Assembly: GCA_027475525.1 (NCBI GenBank)
Contig: JAMWFC010000058.1
Coordinates: forward strand, 1,201,270-1,265,269
Reading direction: 5' to 3'
Source: Macrolepiota albuminosa
Lineage: Eukaryota; Basidiomycota; Agaricomycetes; Agaricales; Agaricaceae
DNA: 64,000 nt
The notes under the pieces were generated by a model. That model was not told where the DNA came from. It worked only from the letters and a program-made list of their open reading frames with translations, and searched no databases. This document shows, in pieces, positions 11,372 to 21,744 of this stretch. Numbering within the stretch: the stretch's first letter is position 1; the number at the start of each line of letters is the position of its first letter. The position numbers were made by a program, and so were the translations under genes.

Positions 11372-12324
11372 TGATAGGACCCTATACAGGTTAGGCGCAT
11401 CAACGGCAGGCTCGGCACCGGTTCCGGAAACCTTGCCGCACTCGTTCCGAACTTAGCGCACGCGTTCTACCCATTTTAAGCCATTCCCAACGGCCGCGCA
11501 CGGCAAGAAGCAGATCCGATCAATGATAGCGCTGACGGCAGCAGGAATGACAACTGACAGATGGCATCAGTCACTGACGACAGCGCTTAGCGAGAAGCTT
11601 GATGATCTATCAAAAACTGACGGATAGCTTGGCATTTGACCTTGGCGTCTGACACCGCTTACCGTCTCGATTTGGCGCCCAACGTCGCTTAGGTGTTCTG
11701 ACAGACAGAAGGGTGATGGATTGATGGTTTAGTACCGCGATCTGCCGCCTGGTGGCGCCAAGGGTCCTCAAAGGACGGTAGGGATCGGAAACCGTTGGAG
11801 CTACCCTATGAAATTTTCCAGTTTACCGCACTTTGGCGATGGTTGGTCACTGGCGACGGTGAACTCCTTGTAGTATATAAAGTACTTACCGACTTGTACA
11901 TACGACATCGACGAATAGACCAGAGTTCACTACTCCCTTTCCTTCAGTCTCCCTTACGCTCAAGAGCTCATTTACGCTACGGTCGGCAACGTCAAAACTC
12001 ATCGGCAGTTGCAGACGCTTGCCAACACTCGACATACTCGCGCCTTGCAACTATGGCAGGCATTATCGACGCTTAGATTTCGCTAAGCATATCGTGCTCT
12101 TGCCGCTCACATTGCCGTGTTCACTTACCGCATTTTCCTTAGGCGCTTTACCTTAGCGCTTGACACTTGCCGACACCCGTTACCGACTTTTACCCTTTTG
12201 CCACAGACGCGTTCTCTGGGACCTGCCCGGGACTCCTCAAATCACTTATAGCGCGCCCAACGCAAACTACGGTACGGTAACACTTAAGTTACATTTGTTA
12301 CTGACCAAACTTTGGGCGTCATCA
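11372..12324 (+). repeat. 3' LTR of the young gypsy element
   Basis: This begins TGATAGG and ends GTCATCA, about 953 bp. It is nearly identical to 306-1259, which implies a recent insertion. Confidence 0.93.
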
Positions 12325-12394
12325 GCGCGCCCAACGCAAGCTTTTGGTATGGTAACACTATTGCTATATTTGTTACTGACCAAACTTTGAGTGT
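12325..12394 (+). repeat. Old LTR fragment B, right half of the insertion target
   Basis: This continues the LTR sequence interrupted at 305 (GCGCGCCCAACGCAAGC to GAGTGTCATCA). It shows that the young element landed inside an older copy of its own LTR family. Confidence 0.85.
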
Positions 12395-12917
12395 CATCAC
12401 TGTGACTTTTGGGGTAATGCTGTCCTTTTTCTTCCCTTTCCTGGTTTTGGGCAAGCTCTCCATCTCTGCCGTGTTGAGGGAGGTCATGGTCATGGCTGGC
12501 ATGGGGCTGTAGGTCCTCTGGTGCTCCCCTTCATCCCTGCTTATGTCAGTACCACTCTCGGTCCCTTGCCTTTTTTTGGTTCTCTCCTTAATTGGCAAGT
12601 CAGAGTGGGGGCATTTGTTCAAATCCTGCTTTTTGGTTGCGGCCTTTCTTGCCTTTTTTCAGGACTTTTTAGGCGTTACCGTCTGCTATCCTGTCAGAGC
12701 ATCATTGTTTTGCAGAAGGGCATTGACGTTATTGCTGGCCCGTCCTAACATATTATCAACTTCTATTTTCTGGGTGCCGCCCATAATGACAAGTTCCAAT
12801 ATACCACTGTACATCTCCTTCAATGCAAGGTCACCAGAAGTGCTCCTGTATAAGCATTCTGGTGGCATAGGCTCCCCTATGTCCTAAGGCATCATGGGCT
12901 GATTTAAGCATGAACAT
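12395..12917. other. CpG-poor spacer, probably part of the second element
   Basis: There is no recognisable gene. The sequence lacks CpG almost completely, like the minus-strand element that follows. It may be the 3' part of that element. I found no LTR boundary. Confidence 0.4.
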
Positions 12918-13588
12918 TCATCTATCAATTTGGACTACTAGTTTATGTTTCTCCTCATGACAGCGCTTATACAATCTCCCCTTCTTGTCAAAGAAGAATT
13001 GCCTAGCAAACTTCTTAAACTTTTCTAGATCCCAGCCTTGTAGATTCTTGGGTTCTATACCTGGGTCTTGCAACCAACTCTGAACAGTGGGTAGCAGATT
13101 ATCCCAGTCCTCACCCTCACTATCTTTCTGGTGTTCTAGGTAAGTTTGTGTGTCCTCTACCATTGCTTCTTGGTCTTCTGCTGGTAACAGAGGCATGGTC
13201 ATAGCTAATACTGCTACTGGATTCATGCTTGTCCCCAGTGTTTGACTCAAGATTCCATCCCTAAGCTCCTGCTCCTGAGACCTGGCTTTACTAAGTTCTT
13301 GCTCAAAATCTGATACCTCAGTAGCTACCATGGCTAGATAACCCCCTCTAGTGTCAATTTGGTCTGCAAACTCTTCAAGTTCCAAAGGTTCCCAGTCCTC
13401 CCAACCAGGTACATTATTGATCTGGTCTGGATACTCATAGTTCATAGACTTGGGTTCATCCATGAACTCAGGATCAATGGGTACTCCTCATCTCCTGGCT
13501 GCTTAGGCCGCCATGACAAACCATCCACACTGAATGTTTTGCCTGGCACATGCCTCAAGGTAAAGTGGTAGAGTAGGACATTCTCAAT

Positions 13589-15083
13589 TCATCTCATGAT
13601 AGTGGCATTGGGTCCTACTCCTGGATTTCCTAGCATCCCTTTGAGATACTTGGCATCTGTCTCTATTACTAGTTTTCTACAACCAACTAACCAATGCTTG
13701 TTGGCTAGCAGAGATCTCATGAGACCATACAGCTCTCTTTTTGGTTGAGAAAATCTAGCTTCTCTCTCATTCAGGGTGATAGATCCTAACTTGGCACAAG
13801 TGCGCATTTTAGGATTGTCTGGGTCTTCTTGGAAGATTCCAAAACCCACTGCCATCCAGGATGTATCTACTGACAGAACTACTGCACCTCCTGACTCATA
13901 GTCAATGGGTTTTAAAGGAGCACTTTCTGCTAGCAACTTTTTCATTTGTGCCATTGCAGAATGCTGTTCTTCTCTGCAAGTGAAAGGTACATCATTCTGA
14001 GTAAGCTTATTGATAGGTGCTGCTACCTTGGCATAGTCCTTGATAAAGGATCCAAAGGTATCACAGGTTCCTAAGAATGACCTTATTTCATGTCTATCCC
14101 TGCAGTCACCCCACCCCATTACTATGGCAAATCTTTTGGTTTCTGGCTTCTGCCCCTCATAAGAGCATCTATTGCCAACAACCACAATCTCATCTGCACA
14201 TACTACTGACTTCTTCCCAGAGAAAGTTCCTCCTGCATATTTGATTCTTTGTAATACTCTGTTCACATTGAGCAGGTGTTCCCATACAAATCTCCTAATG
14301 TCTGGATTCTCTGGTATGACTTCACAGCTACCATCTGACAACTCATATCTATGAGGTGGTCCTCTGACTGGTACATCATCAATGTATGGCCAAGTTGGAT
14401 GTGGTATTTCATCTTTCAAGATGAATGTGATATCATCATGGAAGACAGGCACTGAATTTGTCCATCCCATTGGTAAAGTAACCAACCTCAGAGCTCCAGA
14501 TGGTGTTTGGAATGTAGTATAATCCTTAGAGCACACATCTAGTACTCTCTCATCATATCCCACATACAAGTCAAAGATTCCTCCACAAGCTCTGCCTAAG
14601 AAGTGACTAGCTAACTCTTCAGTTGCTGGTAGCAACCCCAGAATGTGCTATAGTCACTTTTTTCAAAGGCTCTAAGCTGTGGACTATCCTCAAACTCTCA
14701 CCATCCTTCTTTAACACTGTAAACCATTGGGAGCGATATAAGGAGTTAGAGGGTTCATAGACCCCTGCCTCAATTTTCTGCTTGATCATTTTGCAGATTC
14801 TGTCCCTAAGACCTGGAGCAATGGGAATGTTCTTCAACACCCATGGAGTGTGAGGGATTACTGGCATGATTACTGGAGGGAAGAATTCCTCCTTCAGTCT
14901 TCCTCTTTGAGAATCATCCCATGCAAAAGCCTGGTTTTGCAGCATCATAAGGTGATGTACTGCTTTCATCTCCTCTGGCCAAAGAAAACCATCACCATGG
15001 GCTTGGTCAATGACTTCTTTGCACTCAGCTGTGTATCTCCCTGTGGGTTTGAACTCTGGTGGGTTGGGATCCAACTGAGGCAT
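13589..15083 (-). pseudogene. RT-RNase H of the second gypsy element
   Basis: There are two overlapping open frames. The first (15083-14619) carries FFPPVIMPVIPHTPW and EAGVYEPSNSLYRSQWF. The second (14635-13589) carries LPMGWTNSVPVFHDD, WPYIDDVPVRGP, and RNase H SITLNEREARFSQPKRELYG. The frame breaks near 14632 by what looks like one missing base. Apart from that break the frames are open despite near-total CpG loss, so CGA codons were not turned into stops here. It probably no longer makes a complete polyprotein. Confidence 0.8.
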
Positions 15084-15253
15084 GTCTGCCAGTGGGTCTC
15101 CAGTAATGCACCTTTCATTCAGCTGAGGTGCCTAGTACAGGCTTAACTTTTCTAGCTACAGGTTTGTATTTCTTAGAAAATACTTGGGCAGTCTCCCCCA
15201 CACCTGCTTTTGACTCTAAGTTTTCCTCTTGTACTAGCAGTTCCTCAAGACTA

Positions 15254-15407
15254 TCAGGTATTTGAGCTAAATGCCCATTCAAATATGCTGACAATGTCTT
15301 CTGCTCCTTCTCTTCACACCCCTTGCTTGCTCAGGTATTTGAGCTAAATGCCCATTCAAATATGCTGACAATGTCTTCTGCTCCTTCTCTTCACACCCCT
15401 TGCTTGC
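15254..15407 (-). repeat. 77-bp tandem duplication J
   Basis: Copies 15254-15330 and 15331-15407 are identical. The duplication lies in the pol linker of the minus-strand element; ignoring one copy restores its frame. Confidence 0.95.
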
Positions 15408-15730
15408 TACAAAAGCATGCAAGTACACATCTCTCAACTCTTCCTGACTCAATTTACTATGCTCCATAGAGTATCCTGTCACCACTATCTCTCCCTCCTG
15501 AGTCTCAGCAAGACTTATTGCAATCTCTCCCTGGTCTGTAACAAGTTCCTTGAGACTCAAAATGTTGCTTGACTGGTTGAAATATTGCTACCGTCAAGTT
15601 CCAAAACCAAAATTCAAATACGCCAAGAAAACAGTATTCAATGTGCTTGATGCTTGTCCAATCAACATCATTCGGAACTTTGTTCACCATTATTGGTGAT
15701 TTATGAGTGCATATAGGGTCATACAAATGG

Positions 15731-16611
15731 GGTGGCTACAGGCTGGGCATAGAAATGTTTCTCAGAATGATGTATCTCAATGCCATTGTGAACTCAAGTT
15801 TGGAAATTCATTGGCGTTTATCAGGAAAGCTCTCATGAGTCAAATTTAACGTTGGGGGGTATACCTTGGCTTTTGATGCCAATTTGACCTGGAACTTTCC
15901 AATTTGTTTTTTCTTTTGATGTAATATGAACTTATGTCAGGCATATGTAGTAAGCGCATGATGAGTTATATATTTTCTTACGCATTGCGCAGTTCATAAT
16001 CAATTCACTAGCAATCTAAGCAGTTTTGTCCAGCAGCTCGGGAAGAGGCCCCCTATGTTCCGACAACATCATTGTGCTTAGTTCTTATGATGTTGCGCCA
16101 GGCTTCCAGTAGAAACTGTAGATTGTGCTCTCAAGGACAAACAGAGACTACCAGAGATATATGTCAATATGCTCGCGTTCTAACGCCATCGACTTGCAAA
16201 GAAAGGACGGAGATGGCCGATGAGGCAGATCATGCGTGGAGGATCCGGACGAAGGATCGTGGAAAAAGCTGCCTAATAGGGAAGGGTAGAAAAGGGTGGA
16301 ATCGGTCAGAACCAAACCAAGACTGTTGCCGTTGGCTTGCTGCCCAAACACATTGACCAAGGCTTTTCCGTGCCTTTCTTTACGACCCTCGACGACCTGC
16401 ACGACGACCACTATTTGAATCTCTTGTTCTTCTTTTGCATCGTCCTTCTTCGCCCGCCGTTAATCTCTCCTATCCATTGACCGCCTCCTCGCTTCCCGCC
16501 CATTCGATTTCCTTTATCCCTTCAATTCTCTTGTGCGCTCAATTGGACTCTTCTGAGGTACTTGGCCATACTCCGCACTCCCTTGATCGCCTGCTTATCA
16601 CCTGCCGTAGA
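15731..16611. other. Spacer between the second element and the Ras gene
   Basis: No gene is recognised. It presumably contains the Ras promoter and 5' leader in its right part. Short open frames here do not resemble known proteins. Confidence 0.5.
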
Positions 16612-17469
16612 ATGGACAACTGGAGGGTCGCTGTTCTTGGTGATGGAGGTGTGGGGAAAACTGCTTTGGCTGTACAGGCAAGTCTCCTCTTCCTCGTGTA
16701 TAGCTTTAGACGAATGACCAACTCCCAGTTTACCCTGAATTGCTTTGTTGGTAAGCCTTCGCGTCATGCATCCATCGCGCCAAAGCTGACACTCCGTCCG
16801 TGTGACTTTAATAATAGAGGTGTGTCTCGGGTTATTCCCCTTGATCACATCCTAGCTCACTTGTCCTGCAGACGTATGATCCTACGATAGAAGACGCATA
16901 TCGAAAACAACTGGTTGTCGATAATCGAATGTGTTTTGTGGAAGTTATTGATACTGCAGGCCAGGGTGAGCAGACGACTGCTGATTTTCTCATTCCTATC
17001 GCTCAAATGTTTACCTTCACAGAGGAGTATGCTACATTGCGTGACCAATGGGTCAGGTATGTGTACCCGTAGGCCTTTGATCTGCAGTACTCCATAATCA
17101 TGTTCGCCATCTAGGGAGGGACAAGGTTTCATCCTTGTTTATTCAATCGCATCGCGATCGACTTTTGATCGACTCGAGACCTTCCGTCAATCCATGCGCC
17201 GCGTGAAACGAGGCGACCCCATCTTCATGCTCGTCGGAAATAAGTGTGACAAGACTTATGAACGCGAAGTGTCAAAGGATGAGGGAGCGGCGCTTGCACG
17301 CCAATTTGGTTGTGAGTTTATTGAGACGTCCGCCAAAACGGCTCAAAACGTCGAACGCCTCTTCACCAACCTCGTTCGCGCCCTACGACAGACGCGAAGT
17401 ATAGAATCAGGAGTTCCGGGTCCGGTAAAACCGCATGAAGGGAAGAAGAAGAAGTGTATTATCATGTAG
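16612..17469 (+). CDS. Ras-family small GTPase
   Basis: This is a membrane-anchored GTP/GDP switch of the Ras family, probably signalling in growth or mating. Exons are 16612-16677, 16729-16750, 16818-16819, 16872-16965, 17023-17056 and 17115-17469, giving 190 residues. Seen motifs: P-loop GDGGVGKT, switch [13 protein letters not shown], switch [25 protein letters not shown], and a lysine-rich tail ending in the CAAX box CIIM (a Met end suggests farnesylation). The first intron starts GC instead of GT. Frame and family alignment in switch I require a Glu codon split across the next junction; only a 2-base exon (AG, 16818-16819) between two normal-sized introns supplies it. The start codon gives the usual Ras N-terminus. 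It could be a Ras2-type paralogue; I cannot tell which. Confidence 0.92.
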
Positions 17470-17855
17470 GGGACTTTTTTTGGGATCACCTGGTTTTTTT
17501 TAGATTCCTTGCCTTTACCTCCTTTGATGATACCATTATGTTCCATTTCCTGTTCCTTGTTCCTGTCCCTAGCGCTGCCTCCGCACCTCTCATTTTCCAT
17601 ATTTTCTCCTGCTTGCTCACCATGTACCCGTTGCCCGCATTGTAGCTAGGGATCTCTGATGTACTCTGGATGGACGGAGATGTATGTGTTTGATCTTCAT
17701 CTCCATCTTTGATGTGGGATATCGATGGGCCACCATGTCATTTAAGCTGCGCAGGTCTTCAAGGCCACGTCGGCATGTACCATATACGACGCACATCAAA
17801 TATTTAAATGTATGTGTAGTTATTTTTCATTTTGGCACTGCTACTACGCGCTCAA
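17470..17855. other. Spacer after Ras
   Basis: This holds the 3' end of the Ras transcript and the promoter of the BTB gene. I see no gene. Confidence 0.5.
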
Positions 17856-18728
17856 ATGCCTTCGCAAGTTCGTTGGACGACTTTTGAATGCGAGAACCCT
17901 GATTTCATCGTTCGATCAGTTTTCGATGGTGTTAGTTTCAAGGTCAAACGTGCCTCAATGAGAAACAGCGAGGTTTTTCGTAAGTCAATAGCTAGCTGCA
18001 ATACGATGGGGGTAATGGCTCACACTTATTTTAAGAACATATGTTCACCATTGGAGAGGCGACTGCTACCCATCAATGTGAAGAGTCCGTTGATCTCTAC
18101 GAGACGTCAGCTGTCCTAGCTTCCCTCCTGCGCCTGTTGCATCACCCTCCAGCTCCACCAGTTCCTTTGTCGTTAGAGAAAAATACCTAAACAATGCCCT
18201 TAAGTCATCGGTTACCCAAGAAACTCTATGATCCTTCAACTGTGGTACCCTTGCCACTTATGTCCTTGTTGTATGGTCTGGTGGACAAATATGCCATATC
18301 TGATTCTATCACCAAGACGTTGAAGGAACATTTGCTAGTTCATGCGTATACATTTCCTCTTCCTGTCTATGGGTTTGCTATAGTCAACGGATTGGACGAT
18401 GTTGCCTCTGAAGCGAGCCAGTACTTGCAACCATTGGCATCGTACACCGCAGTCGAGGTGGCGGTCATTCCAACAGTCTCCGCGTATCATAAGATTGTGC
18501 GTCTACAAACACTGCGTGGTACACCGCAGTCGAGGTGGCGGTCATTCCAACAGTCTCCGCGTATCATAAGATTGTGCGTCTACAAACACTGCGTGTGAAA
18601 ACGTTGCGCGACCTCGCTCTGAGCGAAGATATCTTTCCTCACGTGAGTATCTTCATATACAAGGTCAAACAACAGGATTAGTACTGACCTCGCAGAAGTT
18701 ATGGGGCATGTCCTTCACATCAACATGA
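17856..18728 (+). CDS. BTB/POZ-like protein (basidiomycete family)
   Basis: The start MPSQVRWTTFECENPDF leads into a BTB-like fold: DFIVRSVFDGVSFKVKR, then (after an intron 17980-18035) VDLYETSAVLASLLRLLHHP, DPSTVVPLPLMSLLYGLVDKY and a helical tail. BTB domains mediate protein-protein contacts, often with cullin ligases. A TAA at 18188-18190 is in frame; a 60-bp phase-0 intron (18161-18220, weak GTTCCT donor) would remove it and fits the family spacing. Duplication K (18442-18595) breaks the frame; with one copy ignored the frame runs on through VKTLRDLALSEDIFPH. The 3' end is uncertain: a stop at 18726-18728 is used here, but a Cys-rich segment at ~18880-18950 might belong to it. Confidence 0.65.
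18442..18595 (+). repeat. 77-bp tandem duplication K
   Basis: Copies 18442-18518 and 18519-18595 are identical. The duplication lies inside the BTB gene, showing that the pattern is not limited to transposons. Confidence 0.95.
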
Positions 18729-19128
18729 GACAATTGCGTCTTGGGAGGCAAAACGTACAAGTCTGGCAGTATTGATCGAAACAAGTACATTCCATTTTCA
18801 GATCGAATATAATATTCTAAACCCTCGAATAGCAACTGATATATCAGGTGAAATAGAAAGTGTGGCAGAGATGTTACCCCAGGGTTGTAAAACGTGTCAG
18901 AAAGCATGCACGGCTGCCGTTCAGATGCTCGCTGTGAGTTTGTTTCATGAGTGGTTGCTAAAATATGCTCTAAAAACAGGCCGTGTATTCTAAAATAAGT
19001 ACAAAAGCCAACGGGTTATGAAAAGGATAGACCAGCTCCCTGCTATATGAATTCATTGTCTGTAAGGTCTGAAAGGGATGGGTGGGCAAGTGAACCGCTA
19101 CCCAGTGGTATCTAGACTTCGTGTATCA
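18729..19128. other. Spacer between convergent BTB and Pxmp4-like genes
   Basis: No firm gene. A plus-strand open stretch near 18772-18960 encodes GCKTCQKACTAAVQMLA followed by a GTGAGT; it may be a last exon of the BTB gene. Confidence 0.4.
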
Positions 19129-19862
19129 TCATCTATTATGCCATAGCAAAGTCTTGAGATCACTCCAAATCTCTGAGTCACGATATAAATATGTCATGGA
19201 GTTGAACATGCCGGGTTGTATGGTATCACCACGGTGTCTGAATAGCCACATCACTGCTCCCCAGGAAAGAGCAGCAAAAGCCGTGAAGTAACGTGAATCA
19301 GGTGGGCGGGGCTTAACAGTGGAACCAGTAGATAACCTTGAAGAAGGGTGGCCAGCTCGTGGTATGAAAGACGAGATGACGCGGGATACAACATAAAGTA
19401 CAATCTGAACAGACCAGCTTTGAGCATTCATCAGAAGTCCTCCGAACAAGAACCATACCTGTTCATTAACAGCATTTCTGTCTCCGAACACAATATATCC
19501 GCCGAGCAGGCCAGCTATAAAAGTGTCGCTGCTCCTTTCTTTTCCACTATTTGCCTTGCGCTGTATCAACAGGAAGATTTTGTATAGGGTGACGAATTTG
19601 GCCAGGTTAAAAGCATGTTGTCTCGTCGCACGATATATATTCTGTATACGTGATTGCCAACTAGCCAGAGTGTCAGCACCTTCAGGGATGATTGAAATTC
19701 AACGTTCATCACTCACTTTCCACGGCCAAACAATATTGACATGACTACAGCATGAGGAAACCGGACCTTGACGCCATAGACAAAACCGTTACGGGCGCCT
19801 TTGAGGATTGCCAGGTAATCATGATATGCAGGGTTTGTCAGAATTTCCTGTAAAGCGTCCAT
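19129..19862 (-). CDS. Peroxisomal membrane protein, Pxmp4/Pmp24-like
   Basis: The exons are 19862-19717, 19660-19459 and 19404-19129, giving 207 residues, close to human PXMP4 (about 212). Recognised stretches: GARNGFVYGVKVRFPHA, RATRQHAFNLAKF, AGLLGGYIVFGDR, NEQIVLYVVSRVISSF across an intron, and the C-terminal MTYLYRDSEIWSDL. The family belongs to the Tim17/22/23 superfamily and sits in the peroxisomal membrane with several short helices. The second intron (54 bp) has no stop and is in frame, so retention would add 18 residues that do not fit the family. Confidence 0.85.
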
Positions 19863-20202
19863 GAGTGGAGGTAGACCAAAAACCACAAGTGGATCCAGCG
19901 GACCAGGTTATGTTACGCTTATAAGTATGTAATCCAATTCAATCAATCGTCTAACGACGAGCAATCACATGTGCCGTCTTTTTCTCCCGGCCGATGACCC
20001 TTCAGATCGTCCTTGATCACGGGTAGCATAAGTGGTATTTACATGACGAAAGGTGAAAAACTGGCTCGAATCGGGGAAGATAGGGAAAAGCAGGGATCTC
20101 GACCAGTAAACTACGGGAGACATGGCTAATACAAGTTACAACGGAGTGTTCGCAATTGACTTATTGATCACGTTATTATTTGAACTTATACTGTCTTCTA
20201 TT
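19863..20202. other. Divergent promoter region, Pxmp4-like and MTC1
   Basis: About 340 bp between two divergent starts. An in-frame upstream ATG at 20122 would extend MTC1 by 27 hydrophobic residues (see findings). Nothing else is seen. Confidence 0.45.
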
Positions 20203-21648
20203 ATGACCTCCAAGGCGAAGTCCAAGCAGCAAGAGGCTCTACAACTTCTTGACGATCTCGACTCGTTCACGCCGTCTTCAGAAGCTGACATTTCTAACTC
20301 GGCTAACAAATCAAGTAATGCAGGTCGGCCGACTGGTAATGAAGGCGAAGCTGAAGTCCTAGCTTTCCTTGATGAAATAACCCAGAAGAGCGCCGAACCT
20401 ACTCGCGCCGCTTCTGTGCACACCGAACGTCCTATTTCACGTTCTGGGACACCCACGCTGCGCAAGAGTACCGAGAGAGTCAAACTTGGCGGGGGATCAG
20501 TATCACCTTCAAGTTCTTCGTCAACATCATTGTCTAGAACCTACTCAGCCACCGAGAAGGCCAAAGCAGACCCTGCTCCTGCTTCTAGGGGGGCTTCATG
20601 GGGATGGGGTTCTGTCTGGTCCACTGCATCTGCTGCCATCCAACAAGCCAAGACAGTTGTAGATGAACAAGTCAAGGCTCTTCCCAATAACGAACATGCG
20701 CGAAAGTGGGGTGAAGGTGTCATTGGTTATGCCAAAGCAGCTCAGCTTGATAAACTTGGTAAGTTTGTACCCAGTTCCAATAAATTCTTTGTTAAATACA
20801 GACAACGTAGGCCAAGACTTCAAACGTGTTGGATTATCTACTCTCACTGACATTCTCAATGTCGTTGCGCCACCGATATCAGAGCACGAGGTCATTCAAG
20901 TCTGGTTGAGTCATGAAATGCAAGGCTTTGAAGGCGTAGAGACCCTTGTTTATCGCGCTCTATCGCATGTAGGCTTTGTTGTCTTAGAGAAAGTGAGTTT
21001 CGATCACAAACTTGGCTTCAGGTCATGGAACAAGTCGAGGGTGGCGATCTCATTGTCAAGAGAGGTGACGAATCAAGGCAAACGGGTGAAACCCAAAGAA
21101 ACTTCAATGCAGTTGAAGGTTACGAAGCTGCTCACAAGCTCGCCCAGGTGAGGATGAAGTGCCGGTTTCTTGGTGTAATTGATTGAGAATGATGAAACAA
21201 GGCTGATATTGAAGAGCTTATTAGAAACAAGGCAAAGGTTACATCTCCTGGACCGTCTGCTACCCAGATTCCGACGACTTACTCTCACGTTTATCTACGT
21301 GTACAACCATATTACAGCAGCCGCGGTTCAATTGACCCATCCCAGACATCTGATACATCACAGCCCCGCCAGCTTCAGTTCCTACTGTTATTATTAGATC
21401 CTGAGCACCAGTTGACGCATACAACGGTCACACAAGCAGTCCCCGGAAAATGGTTGGATATCTGGGATGAGTTTGAATGGGTTGAAGATTTAGTCGCTGA
21501 GGCGCTGAGAGTGGGTATCGAGGTTGTCGGACAGGAGTACTTGGTTGCAAGGATGGGATGGGGTGGTCAACCAAAGGAAGTGCAAGCTGATGTTGAGAAT
21601 AACACTAATGGTGGTTCGGATGCAAAAGGCGTCGGCGAGGATACGTGA
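20203..21648 (+). CDS. MTC1: Maintenance of telomere capping protein 1
   Basis: This fungal family is named for a yeast genetic interaction with telomere capping; its biochemistry is unclear and it has been linked to Golgi traffic. Exons are 20203-20758, 20802-20968, 21022-21147 and 21202-21648, giving 431 residues. The N-terminus (ALQLLDDLDSF, EVLAFLDEIT) and the Ser-rich linker are typical, then a conserved WGWGSVWSTASAAIQQAK and DILNVVAPPISEHEVIQVW, and the C-terminal WLDIWDEFEWVEDLVAEALR. Intron 2 uses GTAGGC. The ATG at 20203 was chosen because it starts the family-like sequence. Confidence 0.82.
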
Positions 21649-21744
21649 CGGTCGGTATGATTAACGTAAATCCAAAAACTTTTCACGAGATATGGCACAT
21701 AATGATTCATATTGACCCCTCAAACCGGCGGAATAACTACAGAT

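Larger units (their letters stand above)
306..12324 (+). mobile_element. Ty3/gypsy LTR retrotransposon, ~12 kb, young nested insertion
   Basis: The element is bounded by two ~953 bp LTRs that differ at only about eight sites. A primer-binding site follows the 5' LTR and a purine tract (TTGGGGGGAGA) precedes the 3' LTR. Inside, on the plus strand, are gag with a zinc knuckle, an aspartic protease (DSG), RT (FIDD), RNase H and integrase (HHCC, D-D-E) in Ty3/gypsy order. A spliced antisense gene fills 8792-11201. The flanks read AGCGC (301-305) and GCGC (12325-12328), giving a 4-bp GCGC target duplication if the LTR ends in CA, or a 5-bp AGCGC one if it ends one base earlier. The plus-strand frame is broken by nine 77-bp duplications, probably assembly artefacts, and by at least one apparent single-base deletion near 5210. 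Confidence 0.93.
12918..15730 (-). mobile_element. Degenerate, CpG-depleted Ty3/gypsy element (minus strand)
   Basis: Read on the minus strand from ~15730 to 12918 this shows a pol-linker region (15560-15279), RT N-terminal part (15083-14619, FKPTGRYTAECKEV), RT palm and RNase H (14635-13589), then a spacer and the start of the integrase zinc domain (about 13010-12918, RQFFFDKKGRLYKR) where coding stops. Integrase core and LTRs are missing. The RT active site is YIDD (~14370), and RNase H starts VVLSVDTSWMAVGFG. A one-base frameshift lies near 14632 and duplication J near 15330. CpG is nearly absent for 2.5 kb, in sharp contrast to the young element, which suggests long exposure to cytosine methylation. 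It is a relative of the young element in the RT, but diverged. Confidence 0.85.

Noticed and set aside
12395..12917. A possible gene in the CpG-poor spacer (frames of 60-114 codons)
   Set aside because: No family resemblance, no introns, and composition like the neighbouring relic.
18188..18190. Calling the BTB gene a pseudogene because of the TAA
   Set aside because: A phase-neutral 60-bp intron can remove it, and the other break is the 77-bp artefact, so loss of function is not shown.
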